From positions 1,054,001 through 1,118,000 of the forward strand of contig NZ_QYUO01000002.1 in the NCBI RefSeq assembly GCF_003591035.1: DNA of 64,000 bases, in the 5' to 3' direction. A model generated the notes under the pieces. The model ran no database searches, had not been told where the DNA came from, and was given only the letters and a program-made list of their open reading frames with translations. Shown one piece after another: positions 9,188 through 18,210 of the stretch. Numbering within the stretch: position 1 is the first letter of the stretch; each line of letters opens with the position of its first letter. A program made the position numbers and the translations under genes. The stretch comes from Noviherbaspirillum saxi. GTDB lineage: Bacteria; Pseudomonadota; Gammaproteobacteria; Burkholderiales; Burkholderiaceae_D.

Positions 9188-10393
9188 ATGAATGCGAAGT
9201 ACGTCGTGTTAAGAAACAACCGCTTACTGACAAGCGATCCGTTTGCGCGGGCATTTGGAATGGCCGAGGCAACGCCTGCAGGGACAGCTGTCCCTAGCGG
9301 CTTTTCAATCGAGGTTAGTGATCTAAGGAAAAAGGACTTAGTTGCAAAAAACCGCGAGGCCGATGTGGAAATCATTGCTCCGGTAATGCGCATGAAGCTG
9401 ATAGAACCGCATGCCACGACCAACGAAGAACGTGTGCAAGCGGCGTCGCCCAATGTTGCGTGGGGCATAGAGGCCATTGGCGCGGACACTTCACCTTTTA
9501 CAGGAGAGGATATTGTTGTCGCAGTGCTCGATACCGGCATCGATGCCGGACATCCCGCATTTGCCGGCGTACAAATTATCGAGAAGGACTTCACTGGTGA
9601 AGGGAACGGTGACCAGAACGGCCATGGAACCCATTGCGCCGGAACCATTTTTGGCCGTGACATAAACGGCAAGCGTATCGGTGTTGCAAGAGGAGTTAAA
9701 AAGGCATTGATCGGCAAGGTCTTGGGAGAGAGAGGCGGGGGATCCACTGAAGGAATTTGTGAGGCAATTCAATGGGCGATCCAGAACGGTGCCAACGTCA
9801 TATCCATGTCCCTGGGTATGGACTTCCCTGGTTGGGTTGCGCAGTTAAAAGCGGGGGGAATTCCTGAAAATGTTGCAGTATCGATGGCCTTGGAAGACTA
9901 CCGTAAGAACGTAATGCTTTTCGAAAGGCTGGCGTCATTTATAAAGGCCAATGGTGCGTTTTCGCAGACCGCGTTGATTGTTGCCGCAGCTGGCAATGAA
10001 AGTGGCCGCAGACCGCCCAAGCCTTGGGAGATTTCGGTGTCGCCGCCGGCGGTCGCAGACGGGATTGTGTCGGTCGGCGCATTGGGGGTAGCTGCAAATG
10101 GATTTGCGGTGGCACCGTTCTCTAATACCGGGCCAAATATATCAGGCCCCGGCGTCGACGTATTCTCAGCCTGGAAGAATGGCGATACGAAATCATTGTC
10201 CGGAACCAGCATGGCGACGCCGCATATTGCTGGAGCGGCAGCACTCTGGGCTGACAAGCTGAAGAAAGCAGGCAACTTCACAGCCGTTCAATTAGCGGCA
10301 AGCTTGATAGGATCCGGATCGACCAATAAATTTATAGATGAATTCGATCCGACCGATGTAGGCGCTGGAATGGTTCAATGCCCGCAAGATTAG
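9188..10393 (+). CDS. Subtilisin-like S8 serine protease, apparently cytoplasmic
   Basis: A 401-residue S8 peptidase. The catalytic triad is complete: Asp115 in VLDTGID, His146 in GHGTH and Ser341 in SGTSMATPH, with the oxyanion Asn270 in AAGNES. About 95 residues precede the catalytic domain and look like a prodomain or regulatory segment. There is no signal peptide, which is unusual for a free subtilase and fits intracellular proteases of conflict systems. GAGGA lies about 6 bp before the ATG. TTGACA at 9077-9082 could be part of its promoter, but no good -10 element follows. A strong terminator at 10451-10488 ends the unit, so it is transcribed separately from the downstream trypsin/NTPase genes. 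Confidence 0.9.
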   Translation: MNAKYVVLRNNRLLTSDPFARAFGMAEATPAGTAVPSGFSIEVSDLRKKDLVAKNREADVEIIAPVMRMKLIEPHATTNEERVQAASPNVAWGIEAIGADTSPFTGEDIVVAVLDTGIDAGHPAFAGVQIIEKDFTGEGNGDQNGHGTHCAGTIFGRDINGKRIGVARGVKKALIGKVLGERGGGSTEGICEAIQWAIQNGANVISMSLGMDFPGWVAQLKAGGIPENVAVSMALEDYRKNVMLFERLASFIKANGAFSQTALIVAAAGNESGRRPPKPWEISVSPPAVADGIVSVGALGVAANGFAVAPFSNTGPNISGPGVDVFSAWKNGDTKSLSGTSMATPHIAGAAALWADKLKKAGNFTAVQLAASLIGSGSTNKFIDEFDPTDVGAGMVQCPQD

Positions 10394-10450
10394 GCTGATG
10401 GCAGCAGCACAAAGTTTGTGCCTAAGCATCAATGACATGGTTAGTACGTT

Positions 10451-10488
10451 CCGCCGAGCTGCACCGGTTTCAGCTCGGCGGTTTGTTT
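10451..10488 (+). terminator. Rho-independent terminator after the S8 protease gene
   Basis: CCGCCGAGCTG at 10451-10461 pairs perfectly with CAGCTCGGCGG at 10471-10481 (11 bp stem, 9 nt loop), followed by TTTGTTT. It lies 58 bp after the protease stop codon. Confidence 0.85.
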
Positions 10489-10581
10489 CAGTCATTGCTC
10501 ATGCTGAAGAAAGAGGAAGGTCAAGGAAACGATCAAAAGAGAAAGGTAAGGGCAACGAAGTAGCGTGGTGAGGGAGAACAT

Positions 10582-11742
10582 GTGCGAATTAACCCAGCTG
10601 TGTTAATGGGGATTTTTATGAGCTTCTCGTTTCTGCCTATGGGTCCGGCGCGTGCCGAATCCGAATCCGGAACGCTAAAGGCGTTCTTCTTTTACGCAAC
10701 AGAGGAAATCCCGACAGGTCTCGCGGACAAATGTCCTCCACGACCGGAAGTCGAGATGCCGGTTGCTGTTGCAGGCATCGTCACCGATATTGCCGTGAGC
10801 CTGATTGGCAAGGCGGCGGAAAGCCTTGTCGACGCCGTGGCGGCCCGAACGCAGGCCGAGGCGACGACTCTCGATGTCACCCTGCCGATCGAGGGCTTCT
10901 TTACCGAGAAGGGTTCGGTCGCAGTTACTGGCGGGTGTTTATTGTTCCACAACGGGAATAACGCCGACGCGAGCGATGCGAGTCTGTTGATGTCTCTTGC
11001 GCTGGTTCCTTCATTCGACGGATCGGCCTTCCGCTTCAACGTCTTTCAGTGGCGCTTCAACCGGTTCCTGAACCCGAACCCGTCGCATTTCTTTCAGAAT
11101 TCCAGGCTACGCGATGTCGTCCTCAAGATCGAATTCCTGACTCCTAGTTCAGCAGGACTCGGAACGAGGGCCGTGTTCGTTGAACATGTATTTCAGGGAG
11201 TCGACCAGAAAGCTGTGGAAAACGCCTTTCTCACCAATCAGCGTTTGCCGTGGTTCGCGTCTCCATCGAAACCGACGCTTCCCTCCAGCACGCCTCCAGG
11301 CAGGTACGGCCCGTTGAATGTCCGCATCACCATCATCGAGACCACGCGACCGAATCAGTTCGCGCGGTGGGTTCAGGATATCGCCAAGGAAAAGAGGACC
11401 GATATTGCGAATGCCGCAAAAGGTGCATTGCGTCAATCGCTTGATTCCAACTTCGCGGCGACTGAACAAATGAAATTGAACGATGCCGCCGCCACGGCAT
11501 ATACCGGCTACAAGACGGCATGGGACGATGCGATAACTTACCGCGGACAGAAACCGAAGAAGCTCGATGCCGCGGCAGATCAAGCCGCGAAGGAAAAGTA
11601 CAGCGCGGACTTGCTTGCCTGGCAAAGTAATCTGACTGTGAAGAGCCAAAACGTGAGCGCCAAGAGAACGCTCGCGAGATCCGCTTTTGAGGCGGCCGAT
11701 CTGAGCTGGCCGGGCGATCTGCCGGCGGTGAATATCGATTAG
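10582..11742 (+). CDS. Unknown exported protein in the protease island
   Basis: A 386-residue protein not recognised as a known family. The N-terminus is a Sec-type signal peptide: a short basic start, a hydrophobic core to about residue 20, and cleavage probably after ARA near residue 25. The middle is a strand-rich domain with a glycine-cysteine segment near residue 114. The last ~120 residues are helical, charged and Ala/Lys-rich (possible coiled coil). GTG is the likely start with AGGGAG about 6 bp before it; in-frame ATGs at codons 9 and 13 would truncate the signal peptide. It lies 36 bp upstream of the protease-remnant ORF and may be the first gene of that operon. Confidence 0.6.
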   Translation: MRINPAVLMGIFMSFSFLPMGPARAESESGTLKAFFFYATEEIPTGLADKCPPRPEVEMPVAVAGIVTDIAVSLIGKAAESLVDAVAARTQAEATTLDVTLPIEGFFTEKGSVAVTGGCLLFHNGNNADASDASLLMSLALVPSFDGSAFRFNVFQWRFNRFLNPNPSHFFQNSRLRDVVLKIEFLTPSSAGLGTRAVFVEHVFQGVDQKAVENAFLTNQRLPWFASPSKPTLPSSTPPGRYGPLNVRITIIETTRPNQFARWVQDIAKEKRTDIANAAKGALRQSLDSNFAATEQMKLNDAAATAYTGYKTAWDDAITYRGQKPKKLDAAADQAAKEKYSADLLAWQSNLTVKSQNVSAKRTLARSAFEAADLSWPGDLPAVNID

Positions 11743-11766
11743 CGAACATGCCTTCTCCGCAACTGA

Positions 11767-11829
11767 AAGGAGTGCTTTATGGACAGCAATGACGATATCG
11801 ATGATCGTCTTGATCTCACCGCCCACTTT
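11767..11829 (+). repeat. Direct repeat, copy 1: ribosome site and first 17 codons of the type-A protease
   Basis: This 63 bp segment (SD AAGGAG, ATG and 16 further codons) matches 16953-17015 almost base for base. It marks the 5' end of a degenerate copy of the trypsin-like protease gene whose intact copy is fused to the NTPase downstream. Confidence 0.9.
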
Positions 11830-11913
11830 GAGACCGACGGCAAATCGCCGCAGATCTTGCGCGAGGTGTTGAAATCCCGCGGTGTCGTGCTGGTTGACAG
11901 CCTTTGCGGCTGA
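11779..11913 (+). pseudogene. 44-codon internal-deletion remnant of the type-A trypsin-like protease gene
   Basis: A complete short ORF with a good ribosome site (AAGGAG, 7 bp before ATG). Its first 17 residues (MDSNDDIDDRLDLTAHF) match the start of the protease module at 16965, and its last 27 (from ETDGKSPQ to the stop) match the end of the same module at 18102-18185. Since 17+27=44, the ORF is that 406-residue protein with 362 residues removed exactly in frame. The whole peptidase domain is gone. Because both termini, the ribosome site and the 12 bp spacer to the next gene are preserved, it may still be translated and couple expression to the gene at 11926. Called pseudogene, but a retained peptide function cannot be excluded. 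Confidence 0.85.
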
Positions 11914-11938
11914 TCTGGAAGCACCATGCTGCCCATCG
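11830..11938 (+). repeat. Direct repeat, copy 1: end of type-A protease, spacer and start of type-B gene
   Basis: This 109 bp matches 18102-18210: the last 27 codons plus stop of the type-A protease, the 12 bp spacer TCTGGAAGCACC (CCTGGAAGCGCC in the other copy) and the first codons ATG CTR CCC ATC of the type-B protein. It shows that the A-to-B gene junction once existed twice. Confidence 0.9.
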
Positions 11939-13821
11939 AAAACATAGCCGCTTCGATTTTCGCGTCGCGCTCGTCGTTCGGCCGGCTGTTCCTGCAGGTG
12001 CAGGTGGATCATGTCGCCGATCCTGCGCTTCGCACTGCCTTCGAGGCGGTCGGACTGTCCGGAGTGGATAGAGAGGCATACAAATCCGCGCTGGAATATG
12101 CACAGGCGAACGGATGGCTGGAACCGCTGGTGCATGCGTTGGTCGAGGAGAATCTGGAGGATGGCGAGATTGCAGGATCTCTCGTCGAGAGCGCTAGTGC
12201 TTCGGGCGAGAGACGTGCCAAATTGCAAGCCATGACCAATCTCGCGCGAGGATTCGACAATCCCGCGCTCATCTATCGCGGCATCGCGAGCGGCATGCGC
12301 TGGACGGTGAAAGTGATCGTGAATGGAGAGGTGAAAGGCACCGGCATTCTTATCGGTCCGCATCTGGTTCTGACTGCATGGCATGTCGTGAGTGCACTTT
12401 TCTCGCATGGTGTTAGTGGCGGTTATGAGCCGGTCGCGACCGCTGGGTCGAAACTCCGGGTCGAGTTCGACGATTTTCTTGCCTTGGTTAGTTCTGGAGC
12501 ATTCGCGCCGCGCTCAACCTTAACAGTGCCGGCGCACAAGGAATGGTGTGTCATCTTCAGCCACTGTCATGCGGCTGAGTTAAATGACACACTTCCAGAC
12601 GACCTGAACGAGCTCGACGGGCTGTGGGATTACGCGGTGATTCGTCTTGCGGAATGCCCGGGTATCGAGCGACGTTGGGCATCGCTCGATGCGCGAGCTG
12701 TAGTTCCCAGAGCCAATTCAAGAATCATCGTGTTTCAACATCCCGCCACACAGCCACTCAAAACCGATCAAGCCGATATTGTGGTAGCGGAGGCGGCTAC
12801 GGCCGCTGCCATTCCGCGTTTGCGTTTTCTTCATGCAGCGAATGCGACTGGCGGATCGTCGGGCGGTCCTTGCTTTGATAAGACGTTCATGCTGTTCGGT
12901 TTGCATCAGGGGGTATGGACGCAGTCAACTGCCAACCGCACGATCAACCGTGGCGTGCCTATTCAGCGTGTGATCGAAGACTACAAGGAGAAGATAAAAG
13001 ATCTTCCCGTTCCCGATCCGTCCGACAGTCCAATCTGGCGTGTAGCAGATTTAAGCGCGCCGGTGATCGGCTGCGATGTTTTCCAGACTATGGTCTGGCG
13101 ATCCGCGATCGCCGGCATGCCGCGAGTGATTTCCATTCAGGGTGAAGCCTTCACGGGGAAGACGTTTCGTCTCGCTGTGCTTTCCGCCATGCTTTCAGAT
13201 GGCAGCCATCTGAAAATCGAGCTTGACGCAACGACAATTTCCAAATTGAACGCAGTAGAGTTGGCGCAGGAAATCTGTAAGGCTGCGGGGGTAGCGGATC
13301 ATCCCATTTTTGCGCCGGTCACAGAATTTGCTTCGACTCCCGCGGCTTGGCTGCGCGGCGAAGTGCTGCCTAAGCTGATGGCAGCCCTTGATGCCGCGCG
13401 GGCCGGCCGCCTTGTGTGGCTGACTATCGCCGAGCTCAACAAGACCGACATCCAGGGTGAGAATGCTTCGGCATTGCTGCTTTCGATCTATGGACAGACT
13501 CGCTCCTCCGAATGGTTACGCATCGTGCTCGACGGCATGAAGGGCGATTTGCCCGCCGCCATTCACCCGCTATCCGATCGCGATGACGTTATGCCGCTCG
13601 ACGTGGACGACATAAAAGTCTATGTGAGGCGGGCAATTGTGGGAATGGAACTTCAAGTGCCGAACGAATTTCTGGTCAGCGTGCTCGCCGAGATGACGAT
13701 GACGGACTACCGCAAGTGGCGCATCGGAGATCCGTCAAGTGCTCTGAGTCTTCTTGCCGAGCGCGTGAGTTTCATCGTCCGGATTTACCTCAAAGATGCC
13801 GCTGCCGGAGGCTACTCATAA
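11926..13821 (+). CDS. Trypsin-like protease with N-terminal helical adaptor and C-terminal P-loop module (type B)
   Basis: A 631-residue protein. Residues 1-95 are helical and resemble effector-associated adaptor domains found on bacterial STAND/protease conflict proteins (inference). Residues 110-345 are a trypsin-like peptidase with His153 in TAWH, Asp235 in LWDYAV and Ser312 in GGSSGGP, so it should be active. Residues 390-631 contain a P-loop GEAFTGKT (406-413) but are short for a full STAND ATPase and may be a degenerate or adaptor NTPase. No signal peptide, hence cytoplasmic. The stop overlaps the start of the next gene by one base (TAATG at 13819-13823), indicating coupled expression and probably a physical complex. 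Confidence 0.8.
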   Translation: MLPIENIAASIFASRSSFGRLFLQVQVDHVADPALRTAFEAVGLSGVDREAYKSALEYAQANGWLEPLVHALVEENLEDGEIAGSLVESASASGERRAKLQAMTNLARGFDNPALIYRGIASGMRWTVKVIVNGEVKGTGILIGPHLVLTAWHVVSALFSHGVSGGYEPVATAGSKLRVEFDDFLALVSSGAFAPRSTLTVPAHKEWCVIFSHCHAAELNDTLPDDLNELDGLWDYAVIRLAECPGIERRWASLDARAVVPRANSRIIVFQHPATQPLKTDQADIVVAEAATAAAIPRLRFLHAANATGGSSGGPCFDKTFMLFGLHQGVWTQSTANRTINRGVPIQRVIEDYKEKIKDLPVPDPSDSPIWRVADLSAPVIGCDVFQTMVWRSAIAGMPRVISIQGEAFTGKTFRLAVLSAMLSDGSHLKIELDATTISKLNAVELAQEICKAAGVADHPIFAPVTEFASTPAAWLRGEVLPKLMAALDAARAGRLVWLTIAELNKTDIQGENASALLLSIYGQTRSSEWLRIVLDGMKGDLPAAIHPLSDRDDVMPLDVDDIKVYVRRAIVGMELQVPNEFLVSVLAEMTMTDYRKWRIGDPSSALSLLAERVSFIVRIYLKDAAAGGYS

Positions 13822-16800
13822 TGACGATGCGCAATCAGAATGCCGTTGATTTCGCGGCAAGCGTGGAGCGAGCTCTGCGTGCCAGACGGGGCGAAACCGA
13901 ACCGGTTACCGTTTCCAGCGATGACTCGATACGTACACCGGTTAGTGCGGTGTTGTTTTGCGAGGTCGAAGCGCGTGCTGCCTTGTCGGGTCATTTCGAA
14001 CCCGGCAGTATCCTTGGCCCTGATTTGACGAAAGGCGAACGGATTGCGGTCCTGAGTCGCCTTGCCCCTTTATGCGTGGTGCGCACTGACCAATCCGCCA
14101 CGCGGTGGCTCATGCAGGCAAAGGAACGAACCAGAGTGTTGCAGCAGCTCGCCGCGCATCGCCAGTTGCAGACGCGGCTCGCAGAGCCGCTACCCGAGAC
14201 CGACCGCTTCGGTGAGATTCTTCGGGAAATGCTCAAGACAGGTTCGGTGTCGGATCTCGACAGATTGTCGCGTTCCGATCTGCTCGCGACGGCCTCTGCC
14301 TGGGAGATCCTGTCCAGCCTGAACCTCGTGACACTGGACGAAAGCAAACTCCGGCGCTTGATCACGCAGGCAGAGTTTTTGGCTGATTACGATGCGCTCC
14401 TGGAGGATGGCTTCCTTGGACGCGAAGAGCAGTTGAATTCGTTGCGCGACTTTCTTGGTGGGGCTACTGACAACACAAACCCGTCTCGCCTGAACAGCAT
14501 GATCCTGACCGGCCTCGGCGGCGCGGGAAAGTCGACGCTGCTCGCAAAGTTCGCGCGCGAGATCACTAGTTTTGGCACTGCCACCCTGGTGGTTCTCGAC
14601 TTCGATCGCCCGGCCATCGATGCCGGCGACACCTATTGGCTGGAAATGGAAATTGCCCGCCAGGTAGGCTGCCAGTATCCCGATCTGGATGAGAGCTTGC
14701 GCCATGTTCGCGAAACTATTCGTCACTTCAAGGGCGATACGGAAAAAGGCACAGCATCCTTTACTCCCGAGTACGCGTCGTTAGAGCGCGGTTTTCGCAG
14801 CGTCATCGATGGCGTTCGTGATGCATTACGATCCGTCTCAGGGCATCACCGTCCCATCTTGCTGATTCTCGATACCTTTGAAGAAGTTGCGCAACGTGAT
14901 CTGATCGACAGAATGATCAATTGGTTACGCGAGATTGCAGACCGATTTTTTCCCATTCCACTGAAAGTAATTTTTTCAGGACGGCTGTTCGACAGAGCGC
15001 TTGCGAGGCTCAAGGATCACGGTACGGGGGAGTCTTTGAACGTTGATGCACTGGATCCCATACTTGCCGAGCAACTGCTGAAGCAGCTCGATGTGCCGGA
15101 TACCTGGGCTCGGCGTCTAGCCTATTCCGAGGTGCTGCCGCGCCGGCCGCTAGAGCTCAAGTTGCTCGCACGCCTCATTAAATCGAGCGGTGATGAGTCC
15201 ATCGACACGCTCGAAGAAGAAATTCGCAATGGCGGGCCGGCGGCAAGCGAGCTCTTCGCAGGACTGGTGTATCGCCGCGTGCTGCTTCGCGTCAGCGAAG
15301 AGGCTCGCTCGCTTGCCTTTCCGGGACTGGTGTTGCGATACCTGACGAAGGAACTGATTCAGAATGTTCTTGTGCCGGCATTGGATCTGACTCCCATCGA
15401 CGAGGAAAGTGCGGGCAAGGCGCTGGATGCTCTCGCCGGATACGAATGGCTCGCGTATCGCCAAGGGGATGAAGTCTGGCACCGCAAGGACCTCCGGCGC
15501 TCGATGCTGAAAGCAATGGTTGCGAAAGAACGTGAACGGGCAAGAAAAATCAACCGGCAAGCGGTCATCCACTTCAGCGAAGAATCCGACGGCCGATCAC
15601 GCTCGGAGGCGATATACCACCGCTTGATGCTGGCGGATTCAGCGGACACGCTCGAGAATCTTGAGCACGGAGAACTGGCTAGAGCGAATGAGCACATAGG
15701 GGGAGACATTGTCGATCTGCCACCTGCCGCGCAAGCGCTCCTGCGCTTTGCGGCTGGCATGGAGGTGCGGATGGATGATGTGCCGCTGCTGCCGCAGAAA
15801 TACCGGTACGAGGCATACAGTAGCCTGGGAAGCCGGAACACCGGCGATCGTGAATTCGGGCTTGCGCTGAGACTGATCCGTACAGCTCGCGACTCCCAAG
15901 CGCAGCTCTTGCCATGGGAACGTGAGACTTTGTTCGCAACCGGATCGTGGGACGAACTGTGCAAGTGGCCACCGAAACTTGAACCGGGCGGCTTTCGCAG
16001 GCTGGCCTACGCGTTCTATCCGGCTGCGATCGTCGCACCGGAAGTGCTGGATCCGGTCATGCGGGAGAGGATGCTTGTCGAGACGCCCCGACCATCCCGG
16101 TTCAATCTGTTGACGTCCGAGCGGCAGACGCTGTTGGAACGCTTCGCTCTTGGTGTGGTGCTTGCCAATGACTATAGAGCTTTGAGGCGTCACGAACATG
16201 ATGCGCTAAGCAAACTGATGAGCGCCATCGATCAGGACGAAAAGAACTTTCCTGCTTCGCCGTCGACACAACGACGATTCTTTCTCCTGGACTTGATTTG
16301 CGGCTCGACGAACCGGGAGCGCATGGTGGCCCTTACACCATTCCATGTGAAGCTCGATCCGCGATGGCTTCGGCGCGCCTCCGAAATCACAAAGCGTTTG
16401 GCCGATTCCACTGCGCGTAACGATATGGAAGCGTTCATTGCACGTGTGCATTCGGTTCTAGCTTCCTCTGAAAATGTCTCAGCCCGCGCGATGCTGGGCG
16501 CCGTTTCCGCACTTGCCACAGCGGAAAAACAACTTGCCGAAGTCTGGTTTCCGCTTACGGGGCTGGACGCGCCCGATGTTCTCGAACTGTTGCAGGGGCC
16601 GGACCCTGAATTCAGAAACCCATGCCGCTTTGCGCTCTTGAATGCATTCTCGGGATCAGCCGACTATGCGGTACTGAGCAAGATTTTCGCAACGTCTTTT
16701 CCGCTGCCAGTGGCCGATGTCCAGACCGATATCTTTCAGAGTACGGTCTCGACAGACCCCGAACATGGTCTTGAAGCTTTCGTCGAGCTTGCCGACCGCA

Positions 16801-18185
16801 GCGGTACGCTGTGCCAAGTGATGCAGCTTGCCTGCCGTGCCAAACCACAATCGAAGCAGCTTGCAGAAGTCGCCAGCGCGCACGAACGTTGGAGGATGGC
16901 TGTCCGCCGTCTCTTAACCAAATCCCGGGAAACTCGCATTCTTCACAACCGCAAGGAGAGCTTTATGGACAGCGATGACGAGATCGATGATCGTGTGGAT
17001 CTCACCGCCCACTTCCTGACTACGCTGAGAAGCGGTCCGCGTAAGGCAGCCGGCCTTGAAATAGTGAGCGATACCGGCGAGGTCGACTTATCCGACTCCG
17101 CTATCAAGAATCGGCTCGGTGAAACGGAGGCGGAACTGGGGCGCATTATCAAGGATTATCTGAACGACCGGCCCGAGCTCTATCGTGTTGCCGATGAGAT
17201 CCTGAAGACGGGCGACACCGCGCTTCGGATGCTGCGTGACGGAGACGATCAAGCACTACGACGAGATCGACGTATCTTGGCGAGCCTGGAAACCATCGTT
17301 CGTGTCGACGGCTCTCGCCCTTCGTTTCTCGTCCGAAAGGGTGAGGTAGATCGCAAGTCGAGTCCGCTCGGCAGCTGGGGAAACACGCTGGACGCCAGCG
17401 AGAGTCTGCTCACGGACGCATTTTCCTGCGTCGGCCGGATCGACGATCCGGCTGCGGAACAAGGATTTCAAGGAACAGGCTTTCTGGTTGCAGAGAATCT
17501 CATTGTTACCAACCGCCATGTCTTGCAAATGATTGCAGCGCGTGATGCCCATGGGGTCTGGCAAATCAGTCCCCAGGTAAGGATCGACTTCGGCCATGAG
17601 TTCCGCGGTAACGAAAGTGTGACACCGCGTGCGCTCAAGTCGGTTGTCTTCGCCCGGCCTGAGGCGATTGCGAGCGCTGCGCCGATCGACCACGCCAAGC
17701 TCGATCTGGTCCTGATCGAACTTGCACCTGCCGCCACCGCCGACCGGCCGCGGACCGTTCTGTCGGTCGATATCGCGCGCGACTGGGCGCAACCGATGCT
17801 GACGACATTCGTTGTAGGTTACGCGGGAAATCCCGGTTTCGATGCCTTCACGCCCACGCTGCTGGAGCAACTCTTTAAATCGACATTCGGGTTCAAGCGT
17901 GTGGCACCGGGACTCACCATGGCATCGCAAGCTTCGGTACAGCCCTGGACGTTTGCGCATGATGCAACGACCCTGGGCGGCAACTCTGGCTCGGTGGTTT
18001 TGGTGGCGGGCCGCGAGACAATTGCGGCCGGTCTTCACTATGGCGGCAGGCGAGCCGATCCGCGAGAAAACTGGGGACATGTGCTCGGGTTGACGCTTGA
18101 TCAGACCGACGGAAAATCACCGCAGACCTTGCGTGAGGTGTTGAAGTCGCGCGACGTTGTGCTGGTGGACAGTCTTGGCGGCTGA
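13821..18185 (+). CDS. Giant STAND-like NTPase fused to a trypsin-like protease (type C fused to type A)
   Basis: A 1454-residue protein. The ATG overlapping the previous stop was chosen; the frame stays open 35 codons further upstream but those lie inside the type-B gene. Residues 1-200 are helical. A STAND/AAA-type NTPase follows, with Walker A GLGGAGKST (231-239) and Walker B ILLILD (346-351). Winged-helix and TPR-like helical regions extend to about 1034. Residues 1049-1454 are a second protease module: a helical lead, then a trypsin fold with His1233, Asp1295 and Ser1389 (GGNSGS). Residues 1035-1048 are translated former intergenic DNA including the protease gene's own ribosome site. The architecture suggests an NTP-driven sensor that activates a protease, as in antiviral STAND or related systems; that role is inferred. 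Confidence 0.8.
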   Translation: MTMRNQNAVDFAASVERALRARRGETEPVTVSSDDSIRTPVSAVLFCEVEARAALSGHFEPGSILGPDLTKGERIAVLSRLAPLCVVRTDQSATRWLMQAKERTRVLQQLAAHRQLQTRLAEPLPETDRFGEILREMLKTGSVSDLDRLSRSDLLATASAWEILSSLNLVTLDESKLRRLITQAEFLADYDALLEDGFLGREEQLNSLRDFLGGATDNTNPSRLNSMILTGLGGAGKSTLLAKFAREITSFGTATLVVLDFDRPAIDAGDTYWLEMEIARQVGCQYPDLDESLRHVRETIRHFKGDTEKGTASFTPEYASLERGFRSVIDGVRDALRSVSGHHRPILLILDTFEEVAQRDLIDRMINWLREIADRFFPIPLKVIFSGRLFDRALARLKDHGTGESLNVDALDPILAEQLLKQLDVPDTWARRLAYSEVLPRRPLELKLLARLIKSSGDESIDTLEEEIRNGGPAASELFAGLVYRRVLLRVSEEARSLAFPGLVLRYLTKELIQNVLVPALDLTPIDEESAGKALDALAGYEWLAYRQGDEVWHRKDLRRSMLKAMVAKERERARKINRQAVIHFSEESDGRSRSEAIYHRLMLADSADTLENLEHGELARANEHIGGDIVDLPPAAQALLRFAAGMEVRMDDVPLLPQKYRYEAYSSLGSRNTGDREFGLALRLIRTARDSQAQLLPWERETLFATGSWDELCKWPPKLEPGGFRRLAYAFYPAAIVAPEVLDPVMRERMLVETPRPSRFNLLTSERQTLLERFALGVVLANDYRALRRHEHDALSKLMSAIDQDEKNFPASPSTQRRFFLLDLICGSTNRERMVALTPFHVKLDPRWLRRASEITKRLADSTARNDMEAFIARVHSVLASSENVSARAMLGAVSALATAEKQLAEVWFPLTGLDAPDVLELLQGPDPEFRNPCRFALLNAFSGSADYAVLSKIFATSFPLPVADVQTDIFQSTVSTDPEHGLEAFVELADRSGTLCQVMQLACRAKPQSKQLAEVASAHERWRMAVRRLLTKSRETRILHNRKESFMDSDDEIDDRVDLTAHFLTTLRSGPRKAAGLEIVSDTGEVDLSDSAIKNRLGETEAELGRIIKDYLNDRPELYRVADEILKTGDTALRMLRDGDDQALRRDRRILASLETIVRVDGSRPSFLVRKGEVDRKSSPLGSWGNTLDASESLLTDAFSCVGRIDDPAAEQGFQGTGFLVAENLIVTNRHVLQMIAARDAHGVWQISPQVRIDFGHEFRGNESVTPRALKSVVFARPEAIASAAPIDHAKLDLVLIELAPAATADRPRTVLSVDIARDWAQPMLTTFVVGYAGNPGFDAFTPTLLEQLFKSTFGFKRVAPGLTMASQASVQPWTFAHDATTLGGNSGSVVLVAGRETIAAGLHYGGRRADPRENWGHVLGLTLDQTDGKSPQTLREVLKSRDVVLVDSLGG
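16953..16967 (+). promoter_or_regulatory. Internal ribosome-binding site and start codon for a separate 406-residue protease
   Basis: AAGGAG at 16953-16958 lies 6 bp before ATG 16965-16967, in frame within the 1454-residue ORF. The same ribosome site precedes the remnant ORF at 11779, so it is the original start of the type-A protease gene. A free protease (16965-18185) may therefore be made in addition to the fusion protein. Confidence 0.7.
16953..17015 (+). repeat. Direct repeat, copy 2: ribosome site and first 17 codons of the type-A protease
   Basis: Second copy of the segment at 11767-11829, here in frame inside the large NTPase-protease ORF. Only a few substitutions separate the two, mostly at third codon positions. 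Confidence 0.9.
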
Positions 18186-18210
18186 CCTGGAAGCGCCATG
18201 CTACCCATCG
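18102..18210 (+). repeat. Direct repeat, copy 2: end of type-A protease, spacer and start of type-B gene
   Basis: Second copy of 11830-11938, of identical length (109 bp). Homology to the type-B gene stops abruptly after its first four codons. Confidence 0.9.

Noticed and set aside
13716..13820. Upstream extension of the large NTPase-protease frame
   Set aside because: These 35 codons lie inside the type-B gene; the TAATG overlap at 13819-13823 gives a better start.
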